The notes under the pieces are model-generated. The model worked only from the letters and a program-made list of their open reading frames with translations, did not search any database and was not told where the DNA came from. Position numbers and translations under genes: made by a program. Shown here one piece after another: positions 50,785-59,895 of a DNA stretch of 64,000 nt. Source of the DNA: Dinghuibacter sp964544695 (GTDB lineage: Bacteria; Bacteroidota; Bacteroidia; Chitinophagales; Chitinophagaceae); assembly GCA_964544695.1 (NCBI GenBank), contig CAZJDB010000081.1, positions 1 to 64,000 of the forward strand, given 5' to 3'. Within the stretch, counting starts at the first letter, position 1; each line of letters opens with the position of its first letter.

Positions 50785-52161
50785 ATGCAAGCCTGGAAAG
50801 ACTATCAGGACAAAAATAAGGATCGTTTCCTGGAGGAGCTGATCGCTCTCCTGCGTATCCCAAGTGTGAGCGCCCGCAGCGAGCATAAGCAGGACATGCT
50901 GCTTTGCGCGGAGGCCTTCAAGACTGCTTTGGAAGAAGCCGGTGCCGGGAAGGCGGTGGTCTACCCCACGGCAGGCCATCCCATTGTGTATGGAGAAAAA
51001 ATTGCGGTCCCAGGCGGACCTACCGTCCTGGTTTACGGACACTATGACGTTCAACCTCCGGATCCCCTTGAATTGTGGCACAGCGGTCCCTTCGATCCTG
51101 TCATAAAAGACGGGCGCCTTTACGCCCGGGGAAGCGCTGACGATAAAGGTCAGGTGTATATGCACGTGAAGGCTTTCGAGATGTTGATGCGCACAAATAC
51201 GCTGCCGTGCAATATCAAGTTCATTATCGAGGGTGAGGAAGAAGTGGGTTCGCCCAACCTCGGGAAGTTTTTGGAAAGCCATACCGACCTGCTAGCCTGC
51301 GACGTCGTATTGATCAGCGATACCTCCATGCTCAGTTTGGATACCCCGTCTCTTGACGTGGGCCTAAGGGGTCTCTCCTATATCGAGGTGGCCGTGACCG
51401 GACCAAATCGCGATTTACACAGCGGCGTCTATGGGGGCGCGGTAGGCAATCCCATCACTACGCTTGCGACAATGATTGCATCTCTGCACGACGACCGGGG
51501 TCGGATTACGATCCCGGGGTTCTACGATGACGTGGCCGAGGTCCCGAAAACCGAAAGGGCCCAACTAGCCAGAGCGCCCTTCGATGAAAAGGCTTATGAG
51601 CAGGACCTTGGCGTGAAAGCCCTTTGGGGAGAGGCAGGATATTCCACCAACGAACGAACGGGCATCCGCCCCACCCTCGAATTGAACGGTATCTGGGGGG
51701 GCTACACCGGAGAAGGCGCAAAGACAGTCCTCCCTTCTAAAGCCTTCGCAAAGATTTCCTGCCGATTGGTCCCCAATCAGCATAGCGCGGATATAACCCG
51801 CTTGCTCCTGGATCACCTGCAAAAAATAGCTCCCCCCTATGTCACCGTTGAAGCCCACGAACATCATGGCGGCGATCCCTATGTCACCCCCGTGGATTCC
51901 ATTCCCTTCAAAGCAGCCAACAAGGCAATGGAAGCGACCTTCGGTAAAATGCCCATACCCCTCAGGGGAGGAGGAAGCATCCCCATCACGGCATTGTTCG
52001 AGAAGCACCTGGGCGTAAAAATCATCCTTCTTGGATTTGGGTTGGACAGCGACAATCTTCATTCCCCGAACGAAAAATTCGACCTCGCCAATTTCTACAA
52101 GGGGATCGAGACCATCCCTTATTTTCATAAGTTCTTTGCTGAAATGCATGGAAAAGGATAA
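50785..52161 (+). CDS. M20-family dipeptidase
   Basis: The 458-residue cytoplasmic metallopeptidase has the M20 motifs VLVYGHYDVQPPDP (first zinc His and catalytic Asp) and LYARGSADDKGQ (bridging Asp), then FIIEGEEEVGSPNL (catalytic Glu pair) and late RGGGSIPIT. It resembles CNDP/PepV-like dipeptidases that hydrolyse broad dipeptides. Its 3' end overlaps the S4-domain gene by 14 bp. It lies 6 bp after the exporter gene, so the lrp-eamA-dipeptidase-S4-trmD set may be one transcript. Confidence 0.9.
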   Translation: MQAWKDYQDKNKDRFLEELIALLRIPSVSARSEHKQDMLLCAEAFKTALEEAGAGKAVVYPTAGHPIVYGEKIAVPGGPTVLVYGHYDVQPPDPLELWHSGPFDPVIKDGRLYARGSADDKGQVYMHVKAFEMLMRTNTLPCNIKFIIEGEEEVGSPNLGKFLESHTDLLACDVVLISDTSMLSLDTPSLDVGLRGLSYIEVAVTGPNRDLHSGVYGGAVGNPITTLATMIASLHDDRGRITIPGFYDDVAEVPKTERAQLARAPFDEKAYEQDLGVKALWGEAGYSTNERTGIRPTLELNGIWGGYTGEGAKTVLPSKAFAKISCRLVPNQHSADITRLLLDHLQKIAPPYVTVEAHEHHGGDPYVTPVDSIPFKAANKAMEATFGKMPIPLRGGGSIPITALFEKHLGVKIILLGFGLDSDNLHSPNEKFDLANFYKGIETIPYFHKFFAEMHGKG

Positions 52162-52540
52162 GCTGAGGATTGACAAGTACCTGTGGGCCATCCGGCTTTT
52201 CAAGACAAGGACGCTTGCAACATTCGCCATCGATGACGGTCGGGTGAAGCTGCAGGGCGCGTCCGTCAAAGCCTCGCGTGCCGTGGTTGTCGGCGACGAA
52301 TATGAGATCAGGACCGATGGGCGCAAATGGGTCATTCGCGTAACCGGTTTGCTGGCCCAAAGGAAGCAACACGCCGAGGCTATTCAATATTACGAAGACC
52401 TTACCCCCGCCGAAGAACTTGAAAGGCTGAAAGCCTTTCAACCTACTTCATTCCATACCGGCAAGCGTCTAAGTAAGCAAGGCCGCCCCACTAAAAAACA
52501 ACGCCGGGACATAGAAGGATTCATGGAAGGGGAGCCGTAA
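52148..52540 (+). CDS. S4-domain RNA-binding protein (Hsp15-like)
   Basis: A 130-residue basic protein with an N-terminal S4 domain: LRIDKYLWAIRLFKTRTLATFAIDDGRVKLQG, then VGDEYEI. The Lys/Arg-rich tail RLSKQGRPTKKQRRDIEGF follows. This matches Hsp15, which binds stalled 50S subunits carrying nascent chains. The ATG at 52148 lies inside the end of the dipeptidase gene. trmD begins 10 bp later, so both serve translation. Confidence 0.88.
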   Translation: MEKDKLRIDKYLWAIRLFKTRTLATFAIDDGRVKLQGASVKASRAVVVGDEYEIRTDGRKWVIRVTGLLAQRKQHAEAIQYYEDLTPAEELERLKAFQPTSFHTGKRLSKQGRPTKKQRRDIEGFMEGEP

Positions 52541-52550
52541 CTTTACACAG

Positions 52551-53231
52551 ATGCGCATCGATATCCTCTCGGTACTTCCCGAGCTCCTGGAAAGTCCCCT
52601 CAACCACTCCATTATGAAGAGGGCACGCGAAAAAGGCCTCCTTGAAGTACATACCCATGCCCTGCGCCAGTGGGCGGTCAATAAATACGGACAGGTTGAC
52701 GACTATCAATTCGGAGGTGGAGCGGGAATGGTAATGATGCCGGAGCCCCTGGTGGCTGCCATAGAGAGTCTTGCGGAACAGCGCGTTTACGATGAAATTA
52801 TTTATCTGACCCCGGACGGGGAACGGTTAACCCAGCACCTCGTCAACCAATTGTCTCTGAAACAAAACCTGGTCATGATCTGTGGACACTACAAGGGCAT
52901 CGACGAACGTGTCCGGGAGCACTTCGTGACCCGCGAAATCTCTATAGGGGATTATGTGCTAAGCGGTGGAGAACTGGCCGCCGCGGTGCTGACAGACGCC
53001 ATTGGCCGTCTTTTGCCGGGTGTGCTGGGGGATGAAACTTCGGCCCTCTTCGATTCCTTTCAGGATGACCTCCTTGCCCCACCGGTCTATACCCGCCCGG
53101 CGGACTTCAGGGGCTGGAAAGTCCCTGAAGTCCTGCTCGGCGGGGATCCGAAAAAAGTGGAAGAGTGGAGGCACGAACGCTCCCTGGAAAGGACCAGGGA
53201 GCGAAGGCCCGATATGCTCCGCGAAGACTAG
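52551..53231 (+). CDS. trmD: tRNA (guanine(37)-N1)-methyltransferase TrmD
   Basis: TrmD methylates G37 next to the anticodon, which prevents frameshifting. The 226-residue SPOUT enzyme has the N-terminus MRIDILSVLPELL, the substrate motif YGQVDDYQFGGGAGMVM, and the SAM-knot motifs ICGHYKGIDERV and SIGDYVLSGGELAA. It is the last gene of its unit, and its stop is shared in a CTAG with the convergent LolA-like gene. Confidence 0.96.
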   Translation: MRIDILSVLPELLESPLNHSIMKRAREKGLLEVHTHALRQWAVNKYGQVDDYQFGGGAGMVMMPEPLVAAIESLAEQRVYDEIIYLTPDGERLTQHLVNQLSLKQNLVMICGHYKGIDERVREHFVTREISIGDYVLSGGELAAAVLTDAIGRLLPGVLGDETSALFDSFQDDLLAPPVYTRPADFRGWKVPEVLLGGDPKKVEEWRHERSLERTRERRPDMLRED

Positions 53232-53950
53232 GGCTTGGCGAAAAGCTTCGGATCGATCGTCTGGTTAGGGACGACCTTAGTAATCAAAATCTTTATATCC
53301 CCGGCCTGTGGGTTGTTGAGCGTGGTGGTATATGCAAACACATATCCTTCCGGACTCTTTTTGTAGTCGGAAAAGAAAAAGTCGCTCGTCACATTCTGAC
53401 CGTTTGCCGTAACCGTAGCTGAAAACTTGCTTACATAGTAAGTAGTTGGGTCAATGTAGTAGACCTGATCACCTTCTCCCGTCTTGGACAATTTGACCTT
53501 ATAGCAGTTCGCACCGTTTACCGTGTCCTTCCCAATCAGGGTGGCGGTATACCCGTTGGCTGCATAATTCAGAAAGGAGCCCCTAAGGTCGATACGACCA
53601 GCGGATTGCTTCACCTGGTCCGAAGACATGGGTTGAGGATCGTTGTTTCCTGTCATGGGATTTACCATCCACCCCGTATCCTTGGTGATCACGGTAATGA
53701 TGGTCGAACCCATGGCATCTACTTCATTACGCATGCCCTTGCCATTCAGGACCCATGTCTTGCTGGTGAGGTCATTTCCCATTACGCTCACCGTATTTTC
53801 CTCGTAAACCGACAAAAGGGAAGACAATTTGTCCTTGCCTCCCATGGCCTCGATGTTCTTGTTGATGATGTCGTTCACGTCTTGCGCGAAAACGCTTGTG
53901 CCGAGGATGCTGAGAGCGGCCGCAAGGATGATCCGTTTATTCAATTGCAT
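53228..53950 (-). CDS. LolA-like outer-membrane lipoprotein-sorting protein (copy 2)
   Basis: The 240-residue product has a signal peptide (MQLNKRIILAAALSILGTSVFAQ), followed by DVNDIINKNIEAMGGKDKLSSLLSVYEENTVSVMG. It has an antiparallel-sheet pattern typical of the LolA/LolB-like fold used to bind lipids or lipoproteins, with KVKLSKTGEGDQVYYIDPTTYYVSKF. It is a tandem paralogue of the gene 2 bp upstream, with most blocks shared. True LolA function in lipoprotein transport is unproven for these proteins. Confidence 0.8.
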   Translation of the reverse strand: MQLNKRIILAAALSILGTSVFAQDVNDIINKNIEAMGGKDKLSSLLSVYEENTVSVMGNDLTSKTWVLNGKGMRNEVDAMGSTIITVITKDTGWMVNPMTGNNDPQPMSSDQVKQSAGRIDLRGSFLNYAANGYTATLIGKDTVNGANCYKVKLSKTGEGDQVYYIDPTTYYVSKFSATVTANGQNVTSDFFFSDYKKSPEGYVFAYTTTLNNPQAGDIKILITKVVPNQTIDPKLFAKP

Positions 53951-53952
53951 AT

Positions 53953-54672
53953 TTAGGGGTTTTGAAACAATTTAGCGTCGATGGGTTGGTTAACCACGAT
54001 TTTGTTGATGGTCGTCACCAACTCTCCCTGAGGAAGCTCCAGGGTGAATCCGGTGGGGAACACGTATCCTTCGGGCGTCTTATTGTATCCGTTGAATACG
54101 ATGTCTTGCATCGTAGCGCTCCCATTCATGGTCACTTCGGTAGTAGCCTTGTCGATGTAGTAGGTGGTGGCGTCGATATAATAGGTGGCGTCGGGTTCTC
54201 CCGACTTGGTGAGCTTGATTTTGTATGTATTCTTGCCGTTTACGGTATCCTTACCCACCAGCGTGGCCGTATAACCCTGGTCCTTGTAATTAATGAAGGG
54301 TCCGGCGAGTTGCATCCTCTTTACAAACCCCTTCATTGCATCGTCGGGGATCGGCTGGGGGTCGCTACTTCCGGCCATGGGGTTGATCATGACCCCCTTG
54401 TCCTTGGTGGCGGCATAGACCATTTTGGATCCACTCATATCCATTTCCATCCGGTAGCCCGTTTGGTTGGCGATCCAAACCTTAGCCGGCAGATCATTGC
54501 CCATGATCGAATTGTTGGTTTCTTCATATACGGACGTCAGGGTGGCAATTTTATCCTTTCCCCCCATCGCATCGATGTGCTTGGAGATGATGTCGTCTGC
54601 GCTCTGTGAAAAGGCCCGGCCTCCGAGAAGGCTAACGGTCATTGTAACGGCGATCCATTTGGTCAGCTGCAT
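53953..54672 (-). CDS. LolA-like outer-membrane lipoprotein-sorting protein (copy 1)
   Basis: The 239-residue product has a signal peptide (MQLTKWIAVTMTVSLLGGRAFSQ) and the same layout as its neighbour: DDIISKHIDAMGGKDKIATLTSVYEETNNSIMGNDLP, PMAGSSDPQPIP and YTATLVGKDTVNGKNTYKIKL. The two genes are adjacent with 2 bp between them and are clearly a tandem duplication that has diverged. They probably act in the periplasm; the ligand is unknown. Confidence 0.8.
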   Translation of the reverse strand: MQLTKWIAVTMTVSLLGGRAFSQSADDIISKHIDAMGGKDKIATLTSVYEETNNSIMGNDLPAKVWIANQTGYRMEMDMSGSKMVYAATKDKGVMINPMAGSSDPQPIPDDAMKGFVKRMQLAGPFINYKDQGYTATLVGKDTVNGKNTYKIKLTKSGEPDATYYIDATTYYIDKATTEVTMNGSATMQDIVFNGYNKTPEGYVFPTGFTLELPQGELVTTINKIVVNQPIDAKLFQNP

Positions 54673-54808
54673 AGCTATTTAGTTAATTGCCTACAATATT
54701 ATAAAACATTCTCCCAATTAGTAGACCGGTTAACGGAAATATTACACTGGATGCGACGAAAGCGCTATGTACTGCGACGAATCGGCGATGCTACCTTATC
54801 TTCACCCC

Positions 54809-56476
54809 ATGAACGGAGAACGCATCATTACGGGCCGGGTGGTGGATATACCCCGGAAAACCATATCCCGCGCGGCCCTTACGTTGTCCGGTGGCATCAT
54901 TATACGGATATCGCCCCTGCCGGACGAGGCTCCCGGTTGGGAGCCCTATATTTGTCCCGGCTTTATCGATGCCCATGTGCACATAGAAAGCTCCATGCTG
55001 GTGCCCTCCGAATTTGCCCGCCTGGCGGTGGTTCACGGCACCGTGGCAACCGTCAGCGACCCCCATGAGATTGCCAACGTCTGCGGGATGGAGGGCGTCC
55101 GATATATGATCCGCAATGGGCGGCAGGTTCCCTTTCATTTTTATTTCGGCGCGCCGAGTTGCGTTCCGGCCACGACATTCGAAACCGCGGGAGCGGCTTT
55201 GCCTCCCGGAGAAGTGCAGACGCTCCTGGAACAGGGAGATATCCATTACCTGAGTGAAATGATGAACTACCCCGGGGTGCTCTCGGGGGACCCGGAGGTC
55301 ATGGCCAAAATCGAAACAGCCCATCGCCTGGGCAAGCCTGTAGACGGCCACGCGCCCGGCCTTCGCGGCGAACATGCCAGGGCATATATCGCCGCAGGCA
55401 TCTCCACCGACCACGAATGTTTCACCCTCGAAGAGGCGGCTGAAAAGCTATCCTATGGCATGCACATCATCATCCGGGAGGGCAGCGCCGCAAAAAATTT
55501 CGATGCGTTGATCGATCTGCTCAGGGACCATCCGGACAAGATCATGTTTTGTAGCGACGACAAACACCCCGACAGCCTTGTGGAGGGGCATATCAATGTA
55601 TTGTGCGCCAGGGCGGTATCCGTTGGAATTCCCCTTTTCAATATTTTACAGGCAGCTTGTCTCAATCCTATCCGGCATTACGCCTTGGGAGTGGGACAGC
55701 TCAGGGAGGGGGACCCCGGCGACTTTGTCCTCCTCCATGACCTGGAACACTTCCAGGTACACCAAACTTTTATCCGCGGGCAGGTTGTCGCCGAAAGGGG
55801 TCAAACCTTAATCGCTTCGGTCCCCGTGGAGGAAATCAATCACTTCAGGACACGGACCCTTCACCCGGAAGATTTCCGTTACCCCCTGCAAAAATGGGGG
55901 GATGGGGATCTCGAAAATTTCGAACAAGTCCGGGTCATTGAAGCCTACGATGGGCAATTGCTTACAGGGGCGGGGCTGGTTCCCCTGAGCGACCTGCGCA
56001 TACACGAGGGCTCCCTCGATGGAAATCCTGAAAAAGACATCCTGAAAATGGTCGTCGTTAACCGGTACAAGGAAGACGCGCCCATGGCACGGGCCTTCGT
56101 TCGGAATTTTGGCCTCCGGAAGGGCGCCATCGCATCTTCCGTGGCACACGATAGCCACAACATCATCGCGGTCGGAACCAGCGATAAGCTCCTCCACAGG
56201 GCGGTTCAAGCTATCCTGGATAATAGGGGGGGTGTCAGTTGCGCTACCCCGGAGGAGACCTTTTTCCTTCCTTTACCCGTAGGGGGCCTTATGAGCAATG
56301 GAGAAGGTTATGACGTCGCCCGGGCCTATACCCGAATTGACCGGATGGCCAAAGCATCCGGGAGCCGGCTTTCAGCCCCTTTTATGACCCTGTCCTTCAT
56401 GGCACTCCTTGTCATCCCCCACCTGAAGCTGAGCGACCGGGGTCTATTTGATGGTGACAAATTCAAGCTCATATGA
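54809..56476 (+). CDS. ade: Adenine deaminase
   Basis: Adenine deaminase converts adenine to hypoxanthine in purine salvage. The 555-residue amidohydrolase has the metal motif GFIDAHVHIESSML (about 51-64), the His/Glu-rich GKPVDGHAPGLRG, STDHECFTLEEA, and the C-terminal adenase domain ending VVNRYKEDAPMARAFVRNFGLRKGAIASSVAHDSHNII. The start MNGERIITGRVVDI at 54809 fits the family; 14 earlier codons are open. Its stop overlaps the tag start as ATGA. Confidence 0.93.
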   Translation: MNGERIITGRVVDIPRKTISRAALTLSGGIIIRISPLPDEAPGWEPYICPGFIDAHVHIESSMLVPSEFARLAVVHGTVATVSDPHEIANVCGMEGVRYMIRNGRQVPFHFYFGAPSCVPATTFETAGAALPPGEVQTLLEQGDIHYLSEMMNYPGVLSGDPEVMAKIETAHRLGKPVDGHAPGLRGEHARAYIAAGISTDHECFTLEEAAEKLSYGMHIIIREGSAAKNFDALIDLLRDHPDKIMFCSDDKHPDSLVEGHINVLCARAVSVGIPLFNILQAACLNPIRHYALGVGQLREGDPGDFVLLHDLEHFQVHQTFIRGQVVAERGQTLIASVPVEEINHFRTRTLHPEDFRYPLQKWGDGDLENFEQVRVIEAYDGQLLTGAGLVPLSDLRIHEGSLDGNPEKDILKMVVVNRYKEDAPMARAFVRNFGLRKGAIASSVAHDSHNIIAVGTSDKLLHRAVQAILDNRGGVSCATPEETFFLPLPVGGLMSNGEGYDVARAYTRIDRMAKASGSRLSAPFMTLSFMALLVIPHLKLSDRGLFDGDKFKLI

Positions 56477-57030
56477 CTAAGACCCGCTGCCCCTGGTCCG
56501 AAAAGGATGACTTGTACAGGGCATATCACGACCTGGAATGGGGAACTCCCCTCCACGATGACCGGAAACTTTTCGAGCTGCTGAATCTGGAAGGTGCCCA
56601 GGCCGGCCTCAGTTGGCATACCGTCCTGCAAAAAAGGGAAAATTACCGAAAGGCCTTCGACGATTGGGATCCCGTAAAGATCGCCCGTTACCGGCAGTCG
56701 CGCCAGGAAAAACTACTCGCCGATCCGGGCATCATCCGCAACCGGCTCAAGGTAGGGGCCGTCATTTCCAATGCAAAAGCTTTCCTGGCCATTCAAAAGG
56801 AATTCGGCAGTTTCGATGCTTATATCTGGCAGTTCGTGGGGCACAAGCCCATCGTCAACTATCCGAAAACAATGGCCGACGTGGCAGCAAAAACACCCGA
56901 GTCCGATGCGATGAGCAAAGACCTGAAAAAAAGGGGATTCAAGTTCGTCGGCAGTACCATTTGTTACTCCTTCATGCAGGCTACGGGTATGGTCGACGAT
57001 CACCTGGTTTCCTGCTGGCGGAAGCACTAA
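56473..57030 (+). CDS. tag: DNA-3-methyladenine glycosylase I
   Basis: Tag removes 3-methyladenine from alkylated DNA. The 185-residue product has the family start RCPWSEKDDLYRAYHDLEWGTPLHDDRKLFELLNLEGAQAGLSW, including Trp residues and the catalytic Glu, and the zinc-binding Cys/His set with the N-terminal Cys and DDHLVSCWRKH at the end. Its ATG overlaps the adenine deaminase stop, so adenine freed elsewhere and alkylated bases are handled from one transcript. Its stop forms CTAA with the convergent oxyR stop. Confidence 0.94.
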   Translation: MTKTRCPWSEKDDLYRAYHDLEWGTPLHDDRKLFELLNLEGAQAGLSWHTVLQKRENYRKAFDDWDPVKIARYRQSRQEKLLADPGIIRNRLKVGAVISNAKAFLAIQKEFGSFDAYIWQFVGHKPIVNYPKTMADVAAKTPESDAMSKDLKKRGFKFVGSTICYSFMQATGMVDDHLVSCWRKH

Positions 57031-57965
57031 CCGATCTGCACCACCTCCCTTTGTCGGGACTCCTTCATCCCAGGAGGTATATGCCGGAGGATCTCCTCGC
57101 GCAAGGCATCCACCAATTTTCGCCGTACGTAGTGCCTATGGATCACCAGGCTTACTTCCCTCACGGGGGCCGGATCCTTGAAATAGCGCACCTGCCTCAG
57201 TTGCCACGCGCTCAGGTCCTTTATGGCCAGCTCGGGGAGGATCGTTACCCCCGCATTGGCTTCTACCATTTTGACCAGGGTTTCAATGCTCCCCGCTTCA
57301 TAATGGAAATTGGTGTGATTCGTTGCTTGCTTGCGCAATTCGCATAGGTTCAGGATTTGGGAACGCATGCAGTGTCCTTCTTCCATCAACCACAAGTGCT
57401 TTACGTCGATGTCTTCGGCCAAGACATATTTTTTTTCGGACAAAGGTTCCTCTTTTGCAGTGTACACCACGAATTCCTCATAAAACAAAGGCATTTCCGT
57501 GAGTTGCCGATCCCCCAATGGGGTAACCATGACGCCCACATCCAGCACCCCGCTTTTCAAATTTTCTACGATGGTTTCGGTCCTCAATTCGGTGATGACC
57601 AAACGAACCAAAGGATATTTTTTCAGGAAGGATTTAATGAACATGGGCAGGAGGTAAGGCGCGAGCGTAGGAATGATGCCCACCTTCAGTTCCCCCGACA
57701 CCGTGCCCTGCCTTTCCCTTACCAATTCGCGCAGAAAGGCCGCTTCTTTCAGGATAACCCGGGCCTGTTCTACGATGGGCTTACCTACCTCAGTGGTAAC
57801 GACGGGCTGTTTACTTCGGTCGAAAATTTTAGCGCCCAGTTCTTCCTCCAGCTTTTGAATCATCATGCTCAGCGTGGGCTGGGTGACAAAACACTTCTCT
57901 GCCGCGGTGGCAAAGCGCCTGTAGGTATCTACGGCCACGATATATTCCAATTGCTGAAAGTTCAT
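57027..57965 (-). CDS. oxyR: LysR-type hydrogen-peroxide sensor OxyR
   Basis: OxyR is activated by an intramolecular disulfide and turns on peroxide-defence genes. The 312-residue product has the LysR winged helix (MNFQQLEYIVAVDTYRRFATAAEKCFVTQPTLSMMIQKLEEELG) and a regulatory domain. The motif EEGHCMRSQILNLCEL places cysteines at 199 and 208, the same numbers as the redox pair of E. coli OxyR. It follows anmK by 10 bp on the same strand. Targets in the window could include the peroxiredoxin at 42514, a guess. Confidence 0.9.
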   Translation of the reverse strand: MNFQQLEYIVAVDTYRRFATAAEKCFVTQPTLSMMIQKLEEELGAKIFDRSKQPVVTTEVGKPIVEQARVILKEAAFLRELVRERQGTVSGELKVGIIPTLAPYLLPMFIKSFLKKYPLVRLVITELRTETIVENLKSGVLDVGVMVTPLGDRQLTEMPLFYEEFVVYTAKEEPLSEKKYVLAEDIDVKHLWLMEEGHCMRSQILNLCELRKQATNHTNFHYEAGSIETLVKMVEANAGVTILPELAIKDLSAWQLRQVRYFKDPAPVREVSLVIHRHYVRRKLVDALREEILRHIPPGMKESRQREVVQIG

Positions 57966-57975
57966 ACTTTAATTT

Positions 57976-59046
57976 TTAGGCGTCCTGACCAGTCCACAAT
58001 GCTCCTCCAATACTATCGCGGCTCGCTCCGGTAACCGAAGCGAGCACATTTACCTCCTGTCTCCATCGCAATACTCCGAATAAAGCTACCACCAGCGCTT
58101 CCTTGAAGTTAACCAGGTCCGGGTCAGGGACCATAACCTGGATACCCAAGGGCTCCACATGCGCTGCGATTCGGGCCACCAGGTAGCGATTATGAGCGCC
58201 GCCGCCCGTTACCAGCATCTCCCCGGGAGCGCCGCCCTGAAGCGCCGCCGCTACCTGAAGGGCGATGTGCTCGGTATAGGTTCTGAGCCCGTCTTCGGGG
58301 CTGCAACCGCTGTCCCGGATGATACCGTAAACGATCTCTGTCCCAAAGGCATTGTCCAGGGATTTGGGGGGAGGCAGGCGGTAATAATCCAGGCCGTTCA
58401 AAGCCGCGAGTAGATCGGGGAGCAGACGCCCGGCCGAGGCCCAGGCCCCGCCGGGGTCGAAGGAAGCGCCCTTGCGTGAGGCCAGGAGGTTCAATACCCG
58501 GTTGGCCGGACAGACATCAAAAGCGATGCGGTCCCCGGTCGAGACATTGGCGATGCCCCCCAGATTCAGGAAATACGCGTAAGTGGGAAATAGCCATTTT
58601 TCTCCAATGGGTACAATGGGTGCACCCTGGCCCCCAAGGGCCATATCGAGAGTCCTGAGATCGGTCACCACGGGAAGTCCCGTGATAGCCGCAATCGGGG
58701 CGCCGTCCCCCAGTTGGGCGGTCATACCCATGGATGGGAGATGGAATACCGTGTGCCCATGGGAAGCGACGAGCTGCACCTGGAAATCCAGGTTCCTGGT
58801 TTGAATAAATTGGTTCACCCTTTCCCCGAGATAACATCCGAAGTTATGATGAAGCACCAGGTAATCCCTCGCATTCAGTGCGGAAGCCCCTTCCAGGAGG
58901 CCCCTCCATTCCACGGAATAGGGTAACGTTTCGGCTTCAACCAGGGTATATCCCCATTTGCCAGCGCCCGAATGAAGGTGAACATATGCCAAATCCAATC
59001 CGTCCAGTGAACTTCCGCTCATGAGGCCCAGAACCCGGTATATCAT
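57976..59046 (-). CDS. anmK: Anhydro-N-acetylmuramic acid kinase
   Basis: AnmK phosphorylates and opens anhydro-MurNAc from recycled peptidoglycan, giving MurNAc-6-phosphate. The 356-residue product has the family start GLMSGSSLDGLDLAYVHL, the catalytic region VVTDLRTLDMALGGQGAPIVPIGE, NLGGIANVS, and the ATP-binding VTGGGAHNRYL. It is the first gene of the anmK-oxyR pair, and its start is 47 bp from the divergent upp start. Confidence 0.93.
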   Translation of the reverse strand: MIYRVLGLMSGSSLDGLDLAYVHLHSGAGKWGYTLVEAETLPYSVEWRGLLEGASALNARDYLVLHHNFGCYLGERVNQFIQTRNLDFQVQLVASHGHTVFHLPSMGMTAQLGDGAPIAAITGLPVVTDLRTLDMALGGQGAPIVPIGEKWLFPTYAYFLNLGGIANVSTGDRIAFDVCPANRVLNLLASRKGASFDPGGAWASAGRLLPDLLAALNGLDYYRLPPPKSLDNAFGTEIVYGIIRDSGCSPEDGLRTYTEHIALQVAAALQGGAPGEMLVTGGGAHNRYLVARIAAHVEPLGIQVMVPDPDLVNFKEALVVALFGVLRWRQEVNVLASVTGASRDSIGGALWTGQDA

Positions 59047-59056
59047 ACAAAAAGTA

Positions 59057-59064
59057 TAGATTTG
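59057..59064 (+). promoter_or_regulatory. -7 element upstream of upp
   Basis: TAGATTTG matches TAnnTTTG and lies 29 nt before the upp ATG, leaving a short leader. The divergent anmK start is only 10 bp to the left, so its promoter must overlap this region. Confidence 0.45.
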
Positions 59065-59093
59065 TCCAAAGCTGCAATTTAGAATATTCGGGT

Positions 59094-59747
59094 ATGGCAG
59101 TAGTCAATCTCAGCGAAAAACATTCCCTCGTAAGCAACTGGATCGCCGAAATCCGGGATTTGGAAAAGCAAACGGACCGTATGCGGTTTAGGCGCAACCT
59201 GGAAAGGATCGGGGAGGTATTTGCCTACGAGATCAGCCGGCACCTTCCTTGGGATGAGGTGGAAGTGGCTACACCCATGGGAACGGCAAACGCGAAAGTG
59301 CTCCATGAGCAACCGGTATTAGCCACGATCCTGAGAGCCGGGTTGCCTTTGCACCAGGGCCTCCTCAATTTCTTCGATCGCGCGGACAACGCGTTCATTT
59401 CGGCTTACCGGAAACACGATCGTGACGGTTCATTCGAAATCAGCCTGGAATATGTCAGCTCTCCATCCCTGGAGGGCCGGGTCCTCATCGTTTCCGATCC
59501 TATGCTGGCTACCGGGGCCTCGCTCGTAAAAACCCTGCAATTCCTGAATGAGGAAGGGCACCCTTCAGAAATCCACCTCGTAACGGCCATTGCCTGTACC
59601 GTAGGGATAGAATACGTACTACGGAGTCACCCGGGGGTGCATATCTGGTGCGGGGACATAGATGACGAATTGACAGCAAAGGGCTATATCGTCCCGGGAC
59701 TGGGGGACGCCGGGGACCTCTCCTATGGCGTAAAAGTCCAAATGTAA
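59094..59747 (+). CDS. upp: Uracil phosphoribosyltransferase
   Basis: Upp makes UMP from uracil and PRPP. The 217-residue product has the family segments TPMGTANAKVLHEQPVLATILRAGLPLHQGLL, the PRPP-binding VSDPMLATGASLVKTLQFL (about 137-155) and the uracil-binding end GYIVPGLGDAGDLSYG. It stands alone, divergent from anmK. Confidence 0.94.
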   Translation: MAVVNLSEKHSLVSNWIAEIRDLEKQTDRMRFRRNLERIGEVFAYEISRHLPWDEVEVATPMGTANAKVLHEQPVLATILRAGLPLHQGLLNFFDRADNAFISAYRKHDRDGSFEISLEYVSSPSLEGRVLIVSDPMLATGASLVKTLQFLNEEGHPSEIHLVTAIACTVGIEYVLRSHPGVHIWCGDIDDELTAKGYIVPGLGDAGDLSYGVKVQM

Positions 59748-59895
59748 GGCGCCCCAAACCCGCATCAAATAAGCCCCGGTTTTATTTTTTTTGAGTATAT
59801 TAGTATCCCCGAATCCGGCGTTTAATATTATCCACCCTTTGAAAACAAAAAGGATCACTGAGGGGCCCCGTGGGTTCCTATGAAAATCTTGACTG

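Noticed and set aside
59748..59895. Possible terminator after upp (GCCCCGG followed by a T run)
   Set aside because: The T run near 59780 is present, but I could not find a convincing inverted repeat before it.
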